Shown here piece by piece: positions 5,406 through 12,247 of a stretch of 13,519 nucleotides of DNA. The stretch spans positions 1 to 13,519 of the forward strand of contig DATAAZ010000045.1 of the NCBI GenBank assembly GCA_036259875.1, written 5' to 3'. The notes under the pieces are model-generated. The model was not told the DNA's origin, searched no databases, and saw only the letters and a list, made by a program, of their open reading frames with translations. Source of the DNA: DATAAZ01 sp036259875 (GTDB lineage: Bacteria; Actinomycetota; Thermoleophilia; Gaiellales; Gaiellaceae). A program made the position numbers and the translations under genes. Numbering within the stretch: position 1 is the stretch's first letter; every line of letters begins with the position of its first letter.

Positions 5406-8400
5406 CTAGGCTTTGACGACGCGCGTACCGCGCTCGCGGAGGCGGACCGCGCTCCGGACGTGCGAGTCCATGCCGAGCTCGCGGTAGATCGCGAGCGCCT
5501 CGTCGACGAGCTGCCGGGAACGCTCGCGGTCGCCGGAGGCGTTTCGGGCAAGCAGCATCCGCGCGTAGTCCTCGTGCGTATACGCGAACCAGGGGCGAGC
5601 GCCCATCCTTGCGTTCATCGCGATCGCATCCTCGAAATGAGAAGCAGCCTCATCCAGGCGCGACAGTGCGGCAGCGAGCAGACCGAGGTACCGCGCGACC
5701 GACCCCCGGATCCCCTCGGCCATGTCGGCGACGTTCAGCGCAGCCCAGGGAAAGAGCAACACGTAAAGCGCCGAGGCCGAGTCATCGTCGCCCACGAGCG
5801 CCGACGTCTCGGCGAGCAAGCTCATCGCGAACAGCCATTCCTGATCGAACGGCAGCTCCGAGAAGTCGTCTTCACGCAGTTCCGCGAGCGCACGCATCGC
5901 CTCCGGGAACCGTCCCAGGCGCGCGTGGAGATGGGCGAGCACGCACCGAAAGACTGGGCGGCCTGGATACTCGGTGACGAGATCGCGAATTTCCGCCTCA
6001 ACGTCCTCAAGGTTTCCGAGGAAATCGGCGAGCGTGTAGCGCTGCAGGCGGTGCACAGGGAAGGCGCCGGGAACCGCGCGTTCCCCGAGCACGAACGCCC
6101 GCTCGACGAGCTGCTCGCCCTCGCTCAACCTGCCCGCGGCGAGAGCAACCATTGCGCGTGCGCCGCAGACGTCCCAGAGGTGAGCGGGCTGCCCGAGCTC
6201 CTCGGCGAGGGGGCTCGCGGCGTCCAAATCAGCCTCGACCGCAGCGATGTCGCCGACGACGACCTGTGCCGCGACCCGCTGCATGTATCCGTCCACCACC
6301 CTCTCTCGGTCCCCGATTCGCTCGGCCACCTCGCGGAGCTCGCTCGCGACGGCGATGCATTCCGCGAGCGTGTCGGGCGCGAGTACAGCCATGGCGCGGC
6401 CATCGAGCGCTTCAACCAGCGCAGCGGGGCTTTCAGCCCGGCGCGCAAGGTCGACGGCCTCCCTGCTCAACGCGTCGCGCCGATCGCGCGAGCGCTCGTC
6501 ACGTAGAGCGCCCGCGAGACGGGCGAGCAGCCTGGCCCGGAGCTCGACATCGTCCGCGCCGATGCCGGCCAGTCCCTCCTCGAGCAGCGGAACGAGCCCG
6601 GGGGCGTCACTGCCGCGCGCCCAAACCATCCGCCCGCCGTACTCCGCCGCCGCGCGGGCGAGCTCGCGCGAGAGACCGAGACGGCGCGCGATCCCGGCGG
6701 CCTCTGACAAGGCCTCGTCGGCGGCGGGCGTGTTCCCGGCGCGTCCGGCTGCAGTGCCACGCAAGAGAAGGAGCTCGCATCGCGTCCTCTCGTCCGAATC
6801 GCCTGCGACGTCGAGCGCCTCGAGCGCGGTCTCGTAAAGGCGCACCGCCTCCTCGTAGGCGAGGAGGTCGAGCGCTCGGTCGCCGGCGCGTCGGGCGTAA
6901 CGGACGCCCCGGTCGAAATCGCGCCCGGCAATCGAATGGTGCGCGAGCTCCGCAAAGTGCGGCCCAGGCTCGTCGCCGTAGAGCGCCTCGAGCGCCTCGA
7001 CGGTCAGCCTGTGCGCGCGGATTCGGCGGGGGCTCGAGAGGCCCTCGTAGAGCGTGTCGCGAATGAGGACGTGCGCAAAGCGGAGGCGAGTGGAGCCGCC
7101 CGGAACGTCAGAGACGACGCGAGCGACGATCGCCTCATCGAGCGCGTCGAGCAGCTCGTCTTCCGACGTATCGCTCACGCGAGCGAGCGCGGCGAGGTCG
7201 AACTCCCGTCCGAGCACTGACGCACGGACCAGCACGCGCTTGCATTCATCGGAGAGGTGGGTCACGCGGCGGGCGATCACGTCGCGGACGGTTTCGGGGA
7301 TCACGATTGGTCCTTCGGCCGGCTCCGATGGCAGCCCCTCAACAGCGAGGAGGCGCACGGTCTCGCTGACGAAGAGCGGATTCCCCTCCGTTTCCGCGTG
7401 GAGCGCGGTGACGAGCTCGTGCGAGGCGAGATCCGAGGCAGTCAGGTCTACGTAGGTCGCCACGTCTCCCTCGCTAAGCCCGCGCAGCGGTAGGCGACGC
7501 GTTCCCGGCTCCCGGGCAATCTCGGACACCATGTCGATCAGCGGTTGCGCCGGAATCGGGTCGACGTCCCGGTAGGCGCCGACGACGAGCATGGGCGCCG
7601 AGCCGAGCTCGCGCGCGAGGAACCGGAGAAGCAAAAGCGAGGGCGCATCCGCGGCGTGCAGATCGTCGAGGACGAGGAGGAGCGGCCGGCGTGCCGAGGC
7701 GTTCCGCAGGAATTCTGCCGTCGCCTCGAATAGCCGGAAGCGCGCAGCCTCCGACTCCTGCGCGGGCGGCGACGGAAGCTCAGGAAAGATCTGGTGAAGC
7801 TCGGGCAGGATCTGCCCGAGCTCGACCGCGCCCGCGCCGAGCTCGTTCCGCAGCGTCTCGGAGTCGACGTCGCGGATGTAGGCGCGAAGCGATTGCACCC
7901 ACGGCCAGTAGGCGGGCGCTCCGCCCGCCTCCCAGCAGCGTCCGACCGCGACCCGCATCCCCCGGCGCCTCGCACGGCGAATCAGCTCGTCGGCGAGGCG
8001 GCTCTTCCCGATCCCGGGCTCGCCGACGAGCAGGCAGAGGCGGCCGCGTCCAGCGAGTGCATCTTCGAGGTCCGCGAGCAGCGCGCCGAGCTCCGCTTCG
8101 CGCCCGACGAAGTCGCCGTTCAACTCTTCGCCCGCCTCGTCGGCCTCCCCGCCGGCCGACACGACGTCGAGGGAGGGATCCTGTCTCAGGATCGCCTGCT
8201 GAAGCTCGCGGAGCTCGCGACCGGGCTCGATCCCGAGCTCCTTGACGAGAACGCGGCGGGCCGCTTGGTACGCCTCGAGCGCTTCCGCTTGGCGGCCGGC
8301 GCGGTAGAGCGCGAGCATCAGCTGCCTGCGCAGCCGCTCGCGAAGCGGGTACTCCTTGACGAGCGCCTCCAGCTCGCCGACGAGCTCGCTGTGCCGCCCC

Positions 8401-8927
8401 GACGCGAGGTCTGCCTCAAGCCGATCTTCGAGCGTCGCCACCCGCAGCTCCTCGAGGCGAGCGATCTCGGTCTGCGCAAACGGCTCGTAGGCGACATCGG
8501 CAAGCGGAGGCCCGCGCCACAGGGCGAGCCCTTCGCGCAGGCGCGCGGCCGCTCGCTCCGGCTCGCCTTGAGCAAGCGCATGTCTCCCCTCGCTCCGGAG
8601 GCGCTCGAAAACACCGAGATCGAGTTGCTCTCTCTGGAGTCGAACCTCGTACCCCGACCCCCGCGTCAGGATGACGCGGTAGACATCTTCCGACGCGCGG
8701 TCCGGCTCGAGCAGTTTCCGCAGCCCGGAGACATGCCCCTGGAGGGCCGTCACAGCCGTGTTCGGCGGTCGCTCGCCCCAAAGCTCGTCGATTAGACGGT
8801 CGCGCGAGACGGTTTTGTTCGCGTGCAGGAGAAGGAGCGCGAGCAGCGCCCGCTGTCGTCCGGCCCCGAGTGGAACGACGCGGTCGCCGTCTCGGACCTC
8901 GATCGGCCCAAGGATCCGGAACTCCAC
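5406..8927 (-). CDS. SARP/AfsR-like regulator: OmpR-type winged helix, BTAD and AAA ATPase domains
   Basis: Large transcription factor (1173 aa). Residues 1-97 form an OmpR/PhoB-type winged helix (FRILGPIEV at 3-11, RDRLIDELWG at 42-51, GSGYEV at 90-95). Residues about 103-250 match the bacterial transcriptional activation domain (BTAD), helical and TPR-like. FVGRE (273-277) opens an AAA/STAND ATPase with Walker A GEPGIGKS (302-309) and Walker B LLLVLDDLHAAD (416-427). From about 650 to the end the protein is Ala/Leu/Arg-rich and helical, as in TPR sensor regions. Such proteins act as ATP-controlled activators binding heptameric repeats. GTG 8927 gives the typical N-terminus. Four 11-bp-spaced heptamers lie just upstream (8944-8983). 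No biosynthetic cluster is visible, so its target may be the divergent small gene, itself, or distant genes. Confidence 0.93.
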   Translation of the reverse strand: MEFRILGPIEVRDGDRVVPLGAGRQRALLALLLLHANKTVSRDRLIDELWGERPPNTAVTALQGHVSGLRKLLEPDRASEDVYRVILTRGSGYEVRLQREQLDLGVFERLRSEGRHALAQGEPERAAARLREGLALWRGPPLADVAYEPFAQTEIARLEELRVATLEDRLEADLASGRHSELVGELEALVKEYPLRERLRRQLMLALYRAGRQAEALEAYQAARRVLVKELGIEPGRELRELQQAILRQDPSLDVVSAGGEADEAGEELNGDFVGREAELGALLADLEDALAGRGRLCLLVGEPGIGKSRLADELIRRARRRGMRVAVGRCWEAGGAPAYWPWVQSLRAYIRDVDSETLRNELGAGAVELGQILPELHQIFPELPSPPAQESEAARFRLFEATAEFLRNASARRPLLLVLDDLHAADAPSLLLLRFLARELGSAPMLVVGAYRDVDPIPAQPLIDMVSEIAREPGTRRLPLRGLSEGDVATYVDLTASDLASHELVTALHAETEGNPLFVSETVRLLAVEGLPSEPAEGPIVIPETVRDVIARRVTHLSDECKRVLVRASVLGREFDLAALARVSDTSEDELLDALDEAIVARVVSDVPGGSTRLRFAHVLIRDTLYEGLSSPRRIRAHRLTVEALEALYGDEPGPHFAELAHHSIAGRDFDRGVRYARRAGDRALDLLAYEEAVRLYETALEALDVAGDSDERTRCELLLLRGTAAGRAGNTPAADEALSEAAGIARRLGLSRELARAAAEYGGRMVWARGSDAPGLVPLLEEGLAGIGADDVELRARLLARLAGALRDERSRDRRDALSREAVDLARRAESPAALVEALDGRAMAVLAPDTLAECIAVASELREVAERIGDRERVVDGYMQRVAAQVVVGDIAAVEADLDAASPLAEELGQPAHLWDVCGARAMVALAAGRLSEGEQLVERAFVLGERAVPGAFPVHRLQRYTLADFLGNLEDVEAEIRDLVTEYPGRPVFRCVLAHLHARLGRFPEAMRALAELREDDFSELPFDQEWLFAMSLLAETSALVGDDDSASALYVLLFPWAALNVADMAEGIRGSVARYLGLLAAALSRLDEAASHFEDAIAMNARMGARPWFAYTHEDYARMLLARNASGDRERSRQLVDEALAIYRELGMDSHVRSAVRLRERGTRVVKA

Positions 8928-8943
8928 GCCGCCATCGTCGCAG

Positions 8944-8983
8944 CGTTAGCGGGTCCTTACCAGGGCCTTACCGGCCCCTTAGC
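8944..8983. promoter_or_regulatory. Four tandem heptamers at 11-bp spacing, SARP-type binding site
   Basis: Plus-strand heptamers CGTTAGC (8944), CCTTACC (8955), CCTTACC (8966) and CCTTAGC (8977), each separated by exactly 4 bp. SARP proteins bind direct heptamers spaced 11 bp so that all lie on one face of the helix, with the last unit about 8 bp before the -10 box. Toward the plus strand an AATGCT (8993-8998) follows 9 bp after the last heptamer and could be that -10. No comparable hexamer is seen toward the regulator gene. The site lies between the SARP gene and the small membrane-protein gene. Confidence 0.8.
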
Positions 8984-9003
8984 GGCGCGTCCAATGCTCC
9001 AGG

Positions 9004-9020
9004 TCGAACGCGACGTTCGA
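9004..9020. other. Perfect 17-bp dyad upstream of the small membrane-protein gene
   Basis: TCGAACG-CGA-CGTTCGA: 7-bp perfect arms with a 3-bp centre, located near the expected transcription start and 6 bp before the ribosome-binding site of the 9036 gene. It could be an operator for a second regulator or a 5' leader hairpin. Confidence 0.6.
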
Positions 9021-9025
9021 TGAAG

Positions 9026-9032
9026 AGGAGGG
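9026..9032 (+). promoter_or_regulatory. Ribosome-binding site of the small membrane-protein gene
   Basis: AGGAGGG ends three bases before ATG 9036. This strong site is the main support for translation of the short frame. Confidence 0.75.
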
Positions 9033-9035
9033 ATC

Positions 9036-9248
9036 ATGAGCTGGAGGAACATCACTCGCCACATCGCCGCGGTTGTGCTTGCGGGCGCGATCCCCGTCGC
9101 CCTTACCACGGCGTTCGCCGAGTCGGCCGGCTGGAGCGACCGCCTCGGCCTCGGGCTTTTTCTCATGACGATCAGTGTCTGGGGTATCACGACCGTGCAC
9201 TGCCACAGGATGGAGAAGCCTCATAGGCAAGCTCTGCGAAACGGTTGA
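9036..9248 (+). CDS. Small predicted two-helix membrane protein, unknown function
   Basis: 70 residues, no family recognised. A basic start (MSWRNITRHI) leads into a hydrophobic stretch at about 9-28, then a short polar segment (ESAGWSDR, 29-36) and a second hydrophobic stretch at about 38-56, followed by a basic His/Arg/Lys-rich tail. By the positive-inside rule both ends would be cytoplasmic. The first helix ends in AFA, so a signal peptide cleaved after residue 28 is a possible alternative. Evidence for a real gene: strong ribosome-binding site, a SARP-type repeat array and dyad directly upstream, and a perfect terminator at 9331-9355. It is divergent from the SARP/AfsR-like gene and is its most plausible local target. 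Confidence 0.68.
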   Translation: MSWRNITRHIAAVVLAGAIPVALTTAFAESAGWSDRLGLGLFLMTISVWGITTVHCHRMEKPHRQALRNG

Positions 9249-9262
9249 CGAGAGGCGCCGCT

Positions 9263-9291
9263 CGGCAGTCGTCTCTCGGCCGGGACTGCCG
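9263..9291 (+). other. Inverted repeat in the 3' region of the small membrane-protein gene
   Basis: CGGCAGTC (9263-9270) and GACTGCCG (9284-9291) are perfect 8-bp arms around a 13-base loop, 14 bp after the stop of the small gene. No T-run follows. It may be a 3' UTR stem, with termination at the stronger hairpin at 9331. Confidence 0.5.
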
Positions 9292-9330
9292 CGCCAGCGC
9301 GAGCAGGAGCCACCGCAAGGTGAGCAAGCG

Positions 9331-9355
9331 AAAAGGCCCGCTTTGCGGGCCTTTT
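9331..9355. terminator. Bidirectional intrinsic terminator
   Basis: AAAAGGCCCGC-TTT-GCGGGCCTTTT: perfect 11-bp stem with a T-run on each strand. It would end the plus-strand transcript of the small membrane-protein gene 83 bp after its stop. Confidence 0.92.
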
Positions 9356-9565
9356 CCCTCTTTCCCGCACGACCCGAACTGCGAGCGTCCGGTTAGCGGC
9401 CCGCCTGGGTGCCGACGTTTGGCAGGGAGCTTGCACCATACGCACCTTTTGTCCGTGACGGTCGTGCGGCGAGCTTGGATTGCTACACGTGCGCGCGTCC
9501 GAGCTCCGGGTTCAAATCCGGTAGTCGAAAAGTGGTGGAAACCGGTCCCCGGGCCCGTCAAAACG
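9356..9565. other. Unassigned 210-bp intergenic stretch between two terminators
   Basis: No convincing coding frame or RNA gene was found. It contains a tRNA T-arm-like piece at 9506-9522 with GGTTCAAATCC, an 11-mer also present in the neighbouring tRNA-fMet. Its stem pairs poorly and no acceptor stem or other arms can be found around it. A short TGCC-N7-GGCA hairpin lies near 9408-9422. It may be a decayed tRNA or an unrecognised small RNA. Confidence 0.4.
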
Positions 9566-9592
9566 AAAAGGCCCCGCTTAGCAGGGCCTTTT
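9566..9592. terminator. Intrinsic terminator of tRNA-fMet (bidirectional)
   Basis: Arms AAAAGGCCCCGC and GCAGGGCCTTTT pair with one mismatch around TTA, with T-runs on both strands. On the minus strand it starts 4 bases after the tRNA 3' end. Its outer arms closely resemble those of the terminator at 9331. Confidence 0.88.
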
Positions 9593-9595
9593 GAG

Positions 9596-9669
9596 TAGCG
9601 GGGGCAGGATTTGAACCTGCGACCTCCGGGTTATGAGCCCGGCGAGCTACCTGACTGCTCCACCCCGCG
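9596..9669 (-). tRNA. Initiator tRNA-fMet (anticodon CAT)
   Basis: 74 nt without encoded CCA. Read on the minus strand: 5' acceptor CGCGGGG pairs with CCCCGC, leaving a C1:U72 mismatch and discriminator A73. Anticodon stem has the three G:C pairs of initiators (GGG before, CCC after the loop CTCATAA with anticodon CAT). T-arm GCAGG-TTCAAAT-CCTGC. The unpaired position 1:72 and the three G:C pairs are the defining features of formylated initiator tRNA; U72 matches actinobacterial forms. Divergent from ppx, followed by its own terminator. Confidence 0.97.
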
Positions 9670-9680
9670 TCGCTTGGCGC

Positions 9681-9686
9681 AGGATA
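9681..9686 (-). promoter_or_regulatory. Possible -10 box of tRNA-fMet
   Basis: TATCCT on the minus strand, 11 bases before the mature 5' end. No good -35 is visible at 16-18 bp, so this rests on position and four matching bases. Confidence 0.3.
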
Positions 9687-9705
9687 CCACGCATTGGGCG
9701 ATACG

Positions 9706-10674
9706 ATGACTCGCCGGATGCGCGTAGGGGTCGTCGATCTCGGAAGCAACTCGACCCGCCTCCTCGTCGCCGACGTTACGGACGGGACGGTCGAAGAGGT
9801 CGAGCGGCGGCTCGCCGTCACGCGGCTCGCGGAGGGCGTCGACGCCCGGCGAAAGCTCCTGCCGACGGCGCTCGCCCGCGTGAGGAACGTCCTCGTCGAC
9901 TATCGGCGCGCCGCCGAGAGCCTCGGCGCCGAGCGCACGCTCGCGCTCGGGACGAGCGCGGTTCGCGATGCCGAGAACGGTGAGGCCTTCCTGGGCGAGA
10001 TTGAATGGAGCTACGGCTTCACGACTCGGCTCCTTTCGGGCGACGAGGAAGCGTTCCTCACGTTCCGAGGCGTCACGGCCGGGCGGCCGCTCACGGACGG
10101 GACGCTCGTCGTCGACGTGGGCGGCGGGTCGACCGAGCTCATCCTTGGCGGGCCGGGCGGCATCGCGTTTCACGAGAGCCTCGACCTGGGCTGCGTGCGG
10201 CTGACGGAGCGCTTCCTCGAGCACGATCCTCCGTCCGCGACCGAGCTTCGAGCGTGCCGGAGCGCCGTCCGCTCGCTGCTCGAGGAACGGGTCCCCGAGT
10301 GGGCACGCCCGGCGCGCGCAATCGGCGTCGCCGGGACCGTGACGACGCTCGCAACGCTCCATCTCGGGCTCACCGACGAGGATCCCGAGCTCCTGGACGG
10401 CCACGTCTTGCCAGGCGGCTGGATCGAGCGAGAGCTGGTCCGCCTCGCGGCAAGCGAGATCGCCGTCCTTCGCGCCACGTCCGGAATCCACCCCGATCGC
10501 GCGCCGGTGCTCGTCGCGGGCGTTGCCGTCGTCGCAGAGGTGCTCGCGCACTTCGGCGTCCCGGAGCTCGAGGTGAGCGAGCACGACATTCTCCACGGCG
10601 GCGCGCTCGAGGCGGCGGCGCTGCCGGAGCCGCAGGAAGGGCTCGCGCCTCCGGGCGCGTTCACGTGCTGCTGA
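9706..10674 (+). CDS. ppx: Ppx/GppA-family phosphatase (exopolyphosphatase)
   Basis: 322 aa, the short one-unit Ppx1/MTB-type form without the C-terminal HD-like domain of E. coli Ppx. The family removes terminal phosphate from polyphosphate or the 5' phosphate of pppGpp, linking it to phosphate storage and the stringent response. ASKHA motifs: DLGSNSTRLL (11-20, first phosphate loop), ALGTSAVRDAENG (about 80-92), SGDEEAF (111-117, with the likely catalytic Glu), VDVGGGSTELI (136-146, second phosphate loop) and GVAGTVTTLA (adenosine-type motif). ATG 9706 has GGGCGA just upstream; TTG 9694 and ATG 9718 are alternatives, all before the conserved start. Divergent from tRNA-fMet; the aminotransferase begins 2 bp after its stop. 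Exopolyphosphatase and pppGpp phosphatase activity cannot be told apart by sequence alone. Confidence 0.93.
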   Translation: MTRRMRVGVVDLGSNSTRLLVADVTDGTVEEVERRLAVTRLAEGVDARRKLLPTALARVRNVLVDYRRAAESLGAERTLALGTSAVRDAENGEAFLGEIEWSYGFTTRLLSGDEEAFLTFRGVTAGRPLTDGTLVVDVGGGSTELILGGPGGIAFHESLDLGCVRLTERFLEHDPPSATELRACRSAVRSLLEERVPEWARPARAIGVAGTVTTLATLHLGLTDEDPELLDGHVLPGGWIERELVRLAASEIAVLRATSGIHPDRAPVLVAGVAVVAEVLAHFGVPELEVSEHDILHGGALEAAALPEPQEGLAPPGAFTCC

Positions 10675-10676
10675 CG

Positions 10677-11840
10677 ATGCCCGTCCGGACCGAGACACGA
10701 TCCGCTGCGCTCTTCGAACGAGCCCGCACCGTGCTCCCGGGCGGGAATACGCGGACGACGCTGTTCGTGCCGCCGCACCCCCCGTATGCGGCGTACGGCG
10801 AGGGATACGAGCTCGTCGACGTGGACGGCCGCCGGGTTATCGACCTGCACGCGAACTACACGGCGCTCGTCCACGGTCACGCCCACCCTGCGCTCGTCGC
10901 CGAGGCGACGGAAGCGGTCCGGGAGGGATCCTGCTTCGGGCTTCCGACCGAGGCCGAGGTCGAGCTCGCCGAAGCGCTCTGCGGCCGAGTCGCCCCGCTC
11001 GAGCGGGTCCGGTTCACCAACTCGGGGACGGAGGCCGTCATGATGGCGATTCGGGCCGCCCGGGCCGCGAGCGGCCGTCCCGGGCTCCTTCGCTTCGAAG
11101 GCGCCTACCACGGCACGTATGACGCGGTCGCCACGGAGACCTCCCCCGGCGTCCCGGACGGCGTCGGCGCGGACGTCGGGGTCGTCCCTTTCGACGACGA
11201 GACCGCCTTCCTCGCCGCGCTCGACGACCGCGGCGACCAGCTCGCCTGCGTTCTCCTCGACCTGATGCCGAATCGGGTCGGCCTTCGCCGGGCGAGCGAG
11301 AGCTTCGCGCGACTCGTCCGCGAGGAGACGCGCCGCCGCGAAATCGTGCTGATCGTCGACGAGGTGATCACGTTCCGGCTTTCGTACGGCGGCATCCAGG
11401 AGCGGTACGGCATCGAGGGCGACCTCGTGACGTTCGGGAAGGTGATCGGCGGCGGCTTCGCGATCGGCGCCTTCGGCGGGCGCACCGACCTGATGGCCGC
11501 CTTCGATCCCACCGAGCCGGGCCACGTCCCGCACGGCGGCACGTTCTCCGCGAACCCGGTCGCGACGCGCGCGGGCCTCGCGGCGCTGCGGCTCCTCGAC
11601 CGGGCCGCGATCGACCGGGCCAACATGCTCGGCGAGCGCCTGCGGTCCGAGCTCGCGAAACTAGGCCTCGAGACGGCCGGCCGAGGGTCTCTCCTCCAGG
11701 TCGGGGTCGAGCTTGCGGACTGGTGGCGGCTCTACGAAGCGGGCGTCCTCGTGACGCCGAACGGTCTCGCAGCCGTCTCGACCGTGATGGACGACGCGGT
11801 GATCGACGAGGTCGTCGCCCGCTTCGCGCGCGCGATCTAG
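10677..11840 (+). CDS. Class III PLP-dependent aminotransferase, glutamate-1-semialdehyde aminomutase-like
   Basis: 387 aa, fold type I PLP enzyme. Visible motifs: LPGGNTRTTLF (20-30, as in GSAM-like proteins), FTNSGTEAVMMAIRAAR (113-129, PLP phosphate contact), EGAYHGTYD (141-149), VDEV (227-230, Asp228 to the PLP ring nitrogen), and FGKVIGGGFAIGAFGG (253-268) with the Schiff-base Lys255. It is about 40 residues shorter than HemL (about 430), mainly in the C-terminal domain near 335-350, so hemL is not assigned; many actinobacteria carry such paralogs of unknown substrate. The reading frame is open far upstream, but that part is antisense-like sequence inside ppx. ATG 10677 follows the ppx stop by 2 bp; GTG 10665 is a possible overlapping start. 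Its stop overlaps the convergent CBS gene stop. Confidence 0.9.
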   Translation: MPVRTETRSAALFERARTVLPGGNTRTTLFVPPHPPYAAYGEGYELVDVDGRRVIDLHANYTALVHGHAHPALVAEATEAVREGSCFGLPTEAEVELAEALCGRVAPLERVRFTNSGTEAVMMAIRAARAASGRPGLLRFEGAYHGTYDAVATETSPGVPDGVGADVGVVPFDDETAFLAALDDRGDQLACVLLDLMPNRVGLRRASESFARLVREETRRREIVLIVDEVITFRLSYGGIQERYGIEGDLVTFGKVIGGGFAIGAFGGRTDLMAAFDPTEPGHVPHGGTFSANPVATRAGLAALRLLDRAAIDRANMLGERLRSELAKLGLETAGRGSLLQVGVELADWWRLYEAGVLVTPNGLAAVSTVMDDAVIDEVVARFARAI

Positions 11841-12247
11841 CGGACGCCCGCCGGCTCCTCGTCGGCCGGCGGCGGCTCGTCCTCCATGATCCGCCGAACG
11901 AGCGGCTCGCGCGCGACCACGCCGAGCAGACGGCCGCCCTGCGTGACCGCGAGGCGTTCGAGGCCGTGCTCAGCCATTACCCGAAGCGCCTCGTCGAGGG
12001 GAGCGTCCGGGGAGATCGTCGTCACGTCCTCGTCGGCGAGGTCACGCGCCGTGAGCGTCCGGACGTCCTCGCCGCTCGCGACCGCAGCCACGATCGACTC
12101 GCGCGTCACGCAGCCGACGAGGCGGCCGCCCTCGACGACGAGCGCGGTGTCGACCTGGGGGCGCGAGAGGAGCGCCGCGACCTCACGCGCGGGCGCGTGG
12201 GCGGCGAGCACGCGGGGGTCGGCGACGAGCGCGTCCCGAACGGTCAC
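11837..12247 (-). CDS. Tandem CBS-domain protein
   Basis: 136 aa made of two CBS domains (about 5-62 and 66-122) and a short acidic, Pro-rich tail (EDEPPPADEE). Typical CBS features: DTALVVEGGRLVGCVTRES (33-51) and its counterpart LERLAVTQGGRLLGVVARE (96-114). Such Bateman modules bind adenosine nucleotides and regulate partner proteins. The frame extends upstream to 12439, but that part lies over the dehydrogenase gene and reads as low-complexity Arg/Ala. The start is GTG 12247, whose GTGA overlaps the dehydrogenase stop, implying translational coupling. It may sense energy charge for glutamate dehydrogenase; this is inferred from context only. Its stop TAG shares the CTAG palindrome with the convergent aminotransferase. 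Confidence 0.9.
   Translation of the reverse strand: MTVRDALVADPRVLAAHAPAREVAALLSRPQVDTALVVEGGRLVGCVTRESIVAAVASGEDVRTLTARDLADEDVTTISPDAPLDEALRVMAEHGLERLAVTQGGRLLGVVAREPLVRRIMEDEPPPADEEPAGVR

Noticed and set aside
9500..9530. Possible complete tRNA on the plus strand around GGTTCAAATCC.
   Set aside because: The T-stem has a G-G clash and no matching acceptor, D-arm or anticodon arm could be found at the proper distances.
9409..9594. 61-codon plus-strand frame between the two terminators.
   Set aside because: It runs into the terminator hairpin, lacks a ribosome-binding site and has no family-like composition.
10005..10676. Long N-terminal extension of the aminotransferase frame back to 10005.
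   Set aside because: It lies inside ppx in another frame and reads as Arg/Ala/Gly-rich shadow sequence; the conserved aminotransferase begins after ATG 10677.
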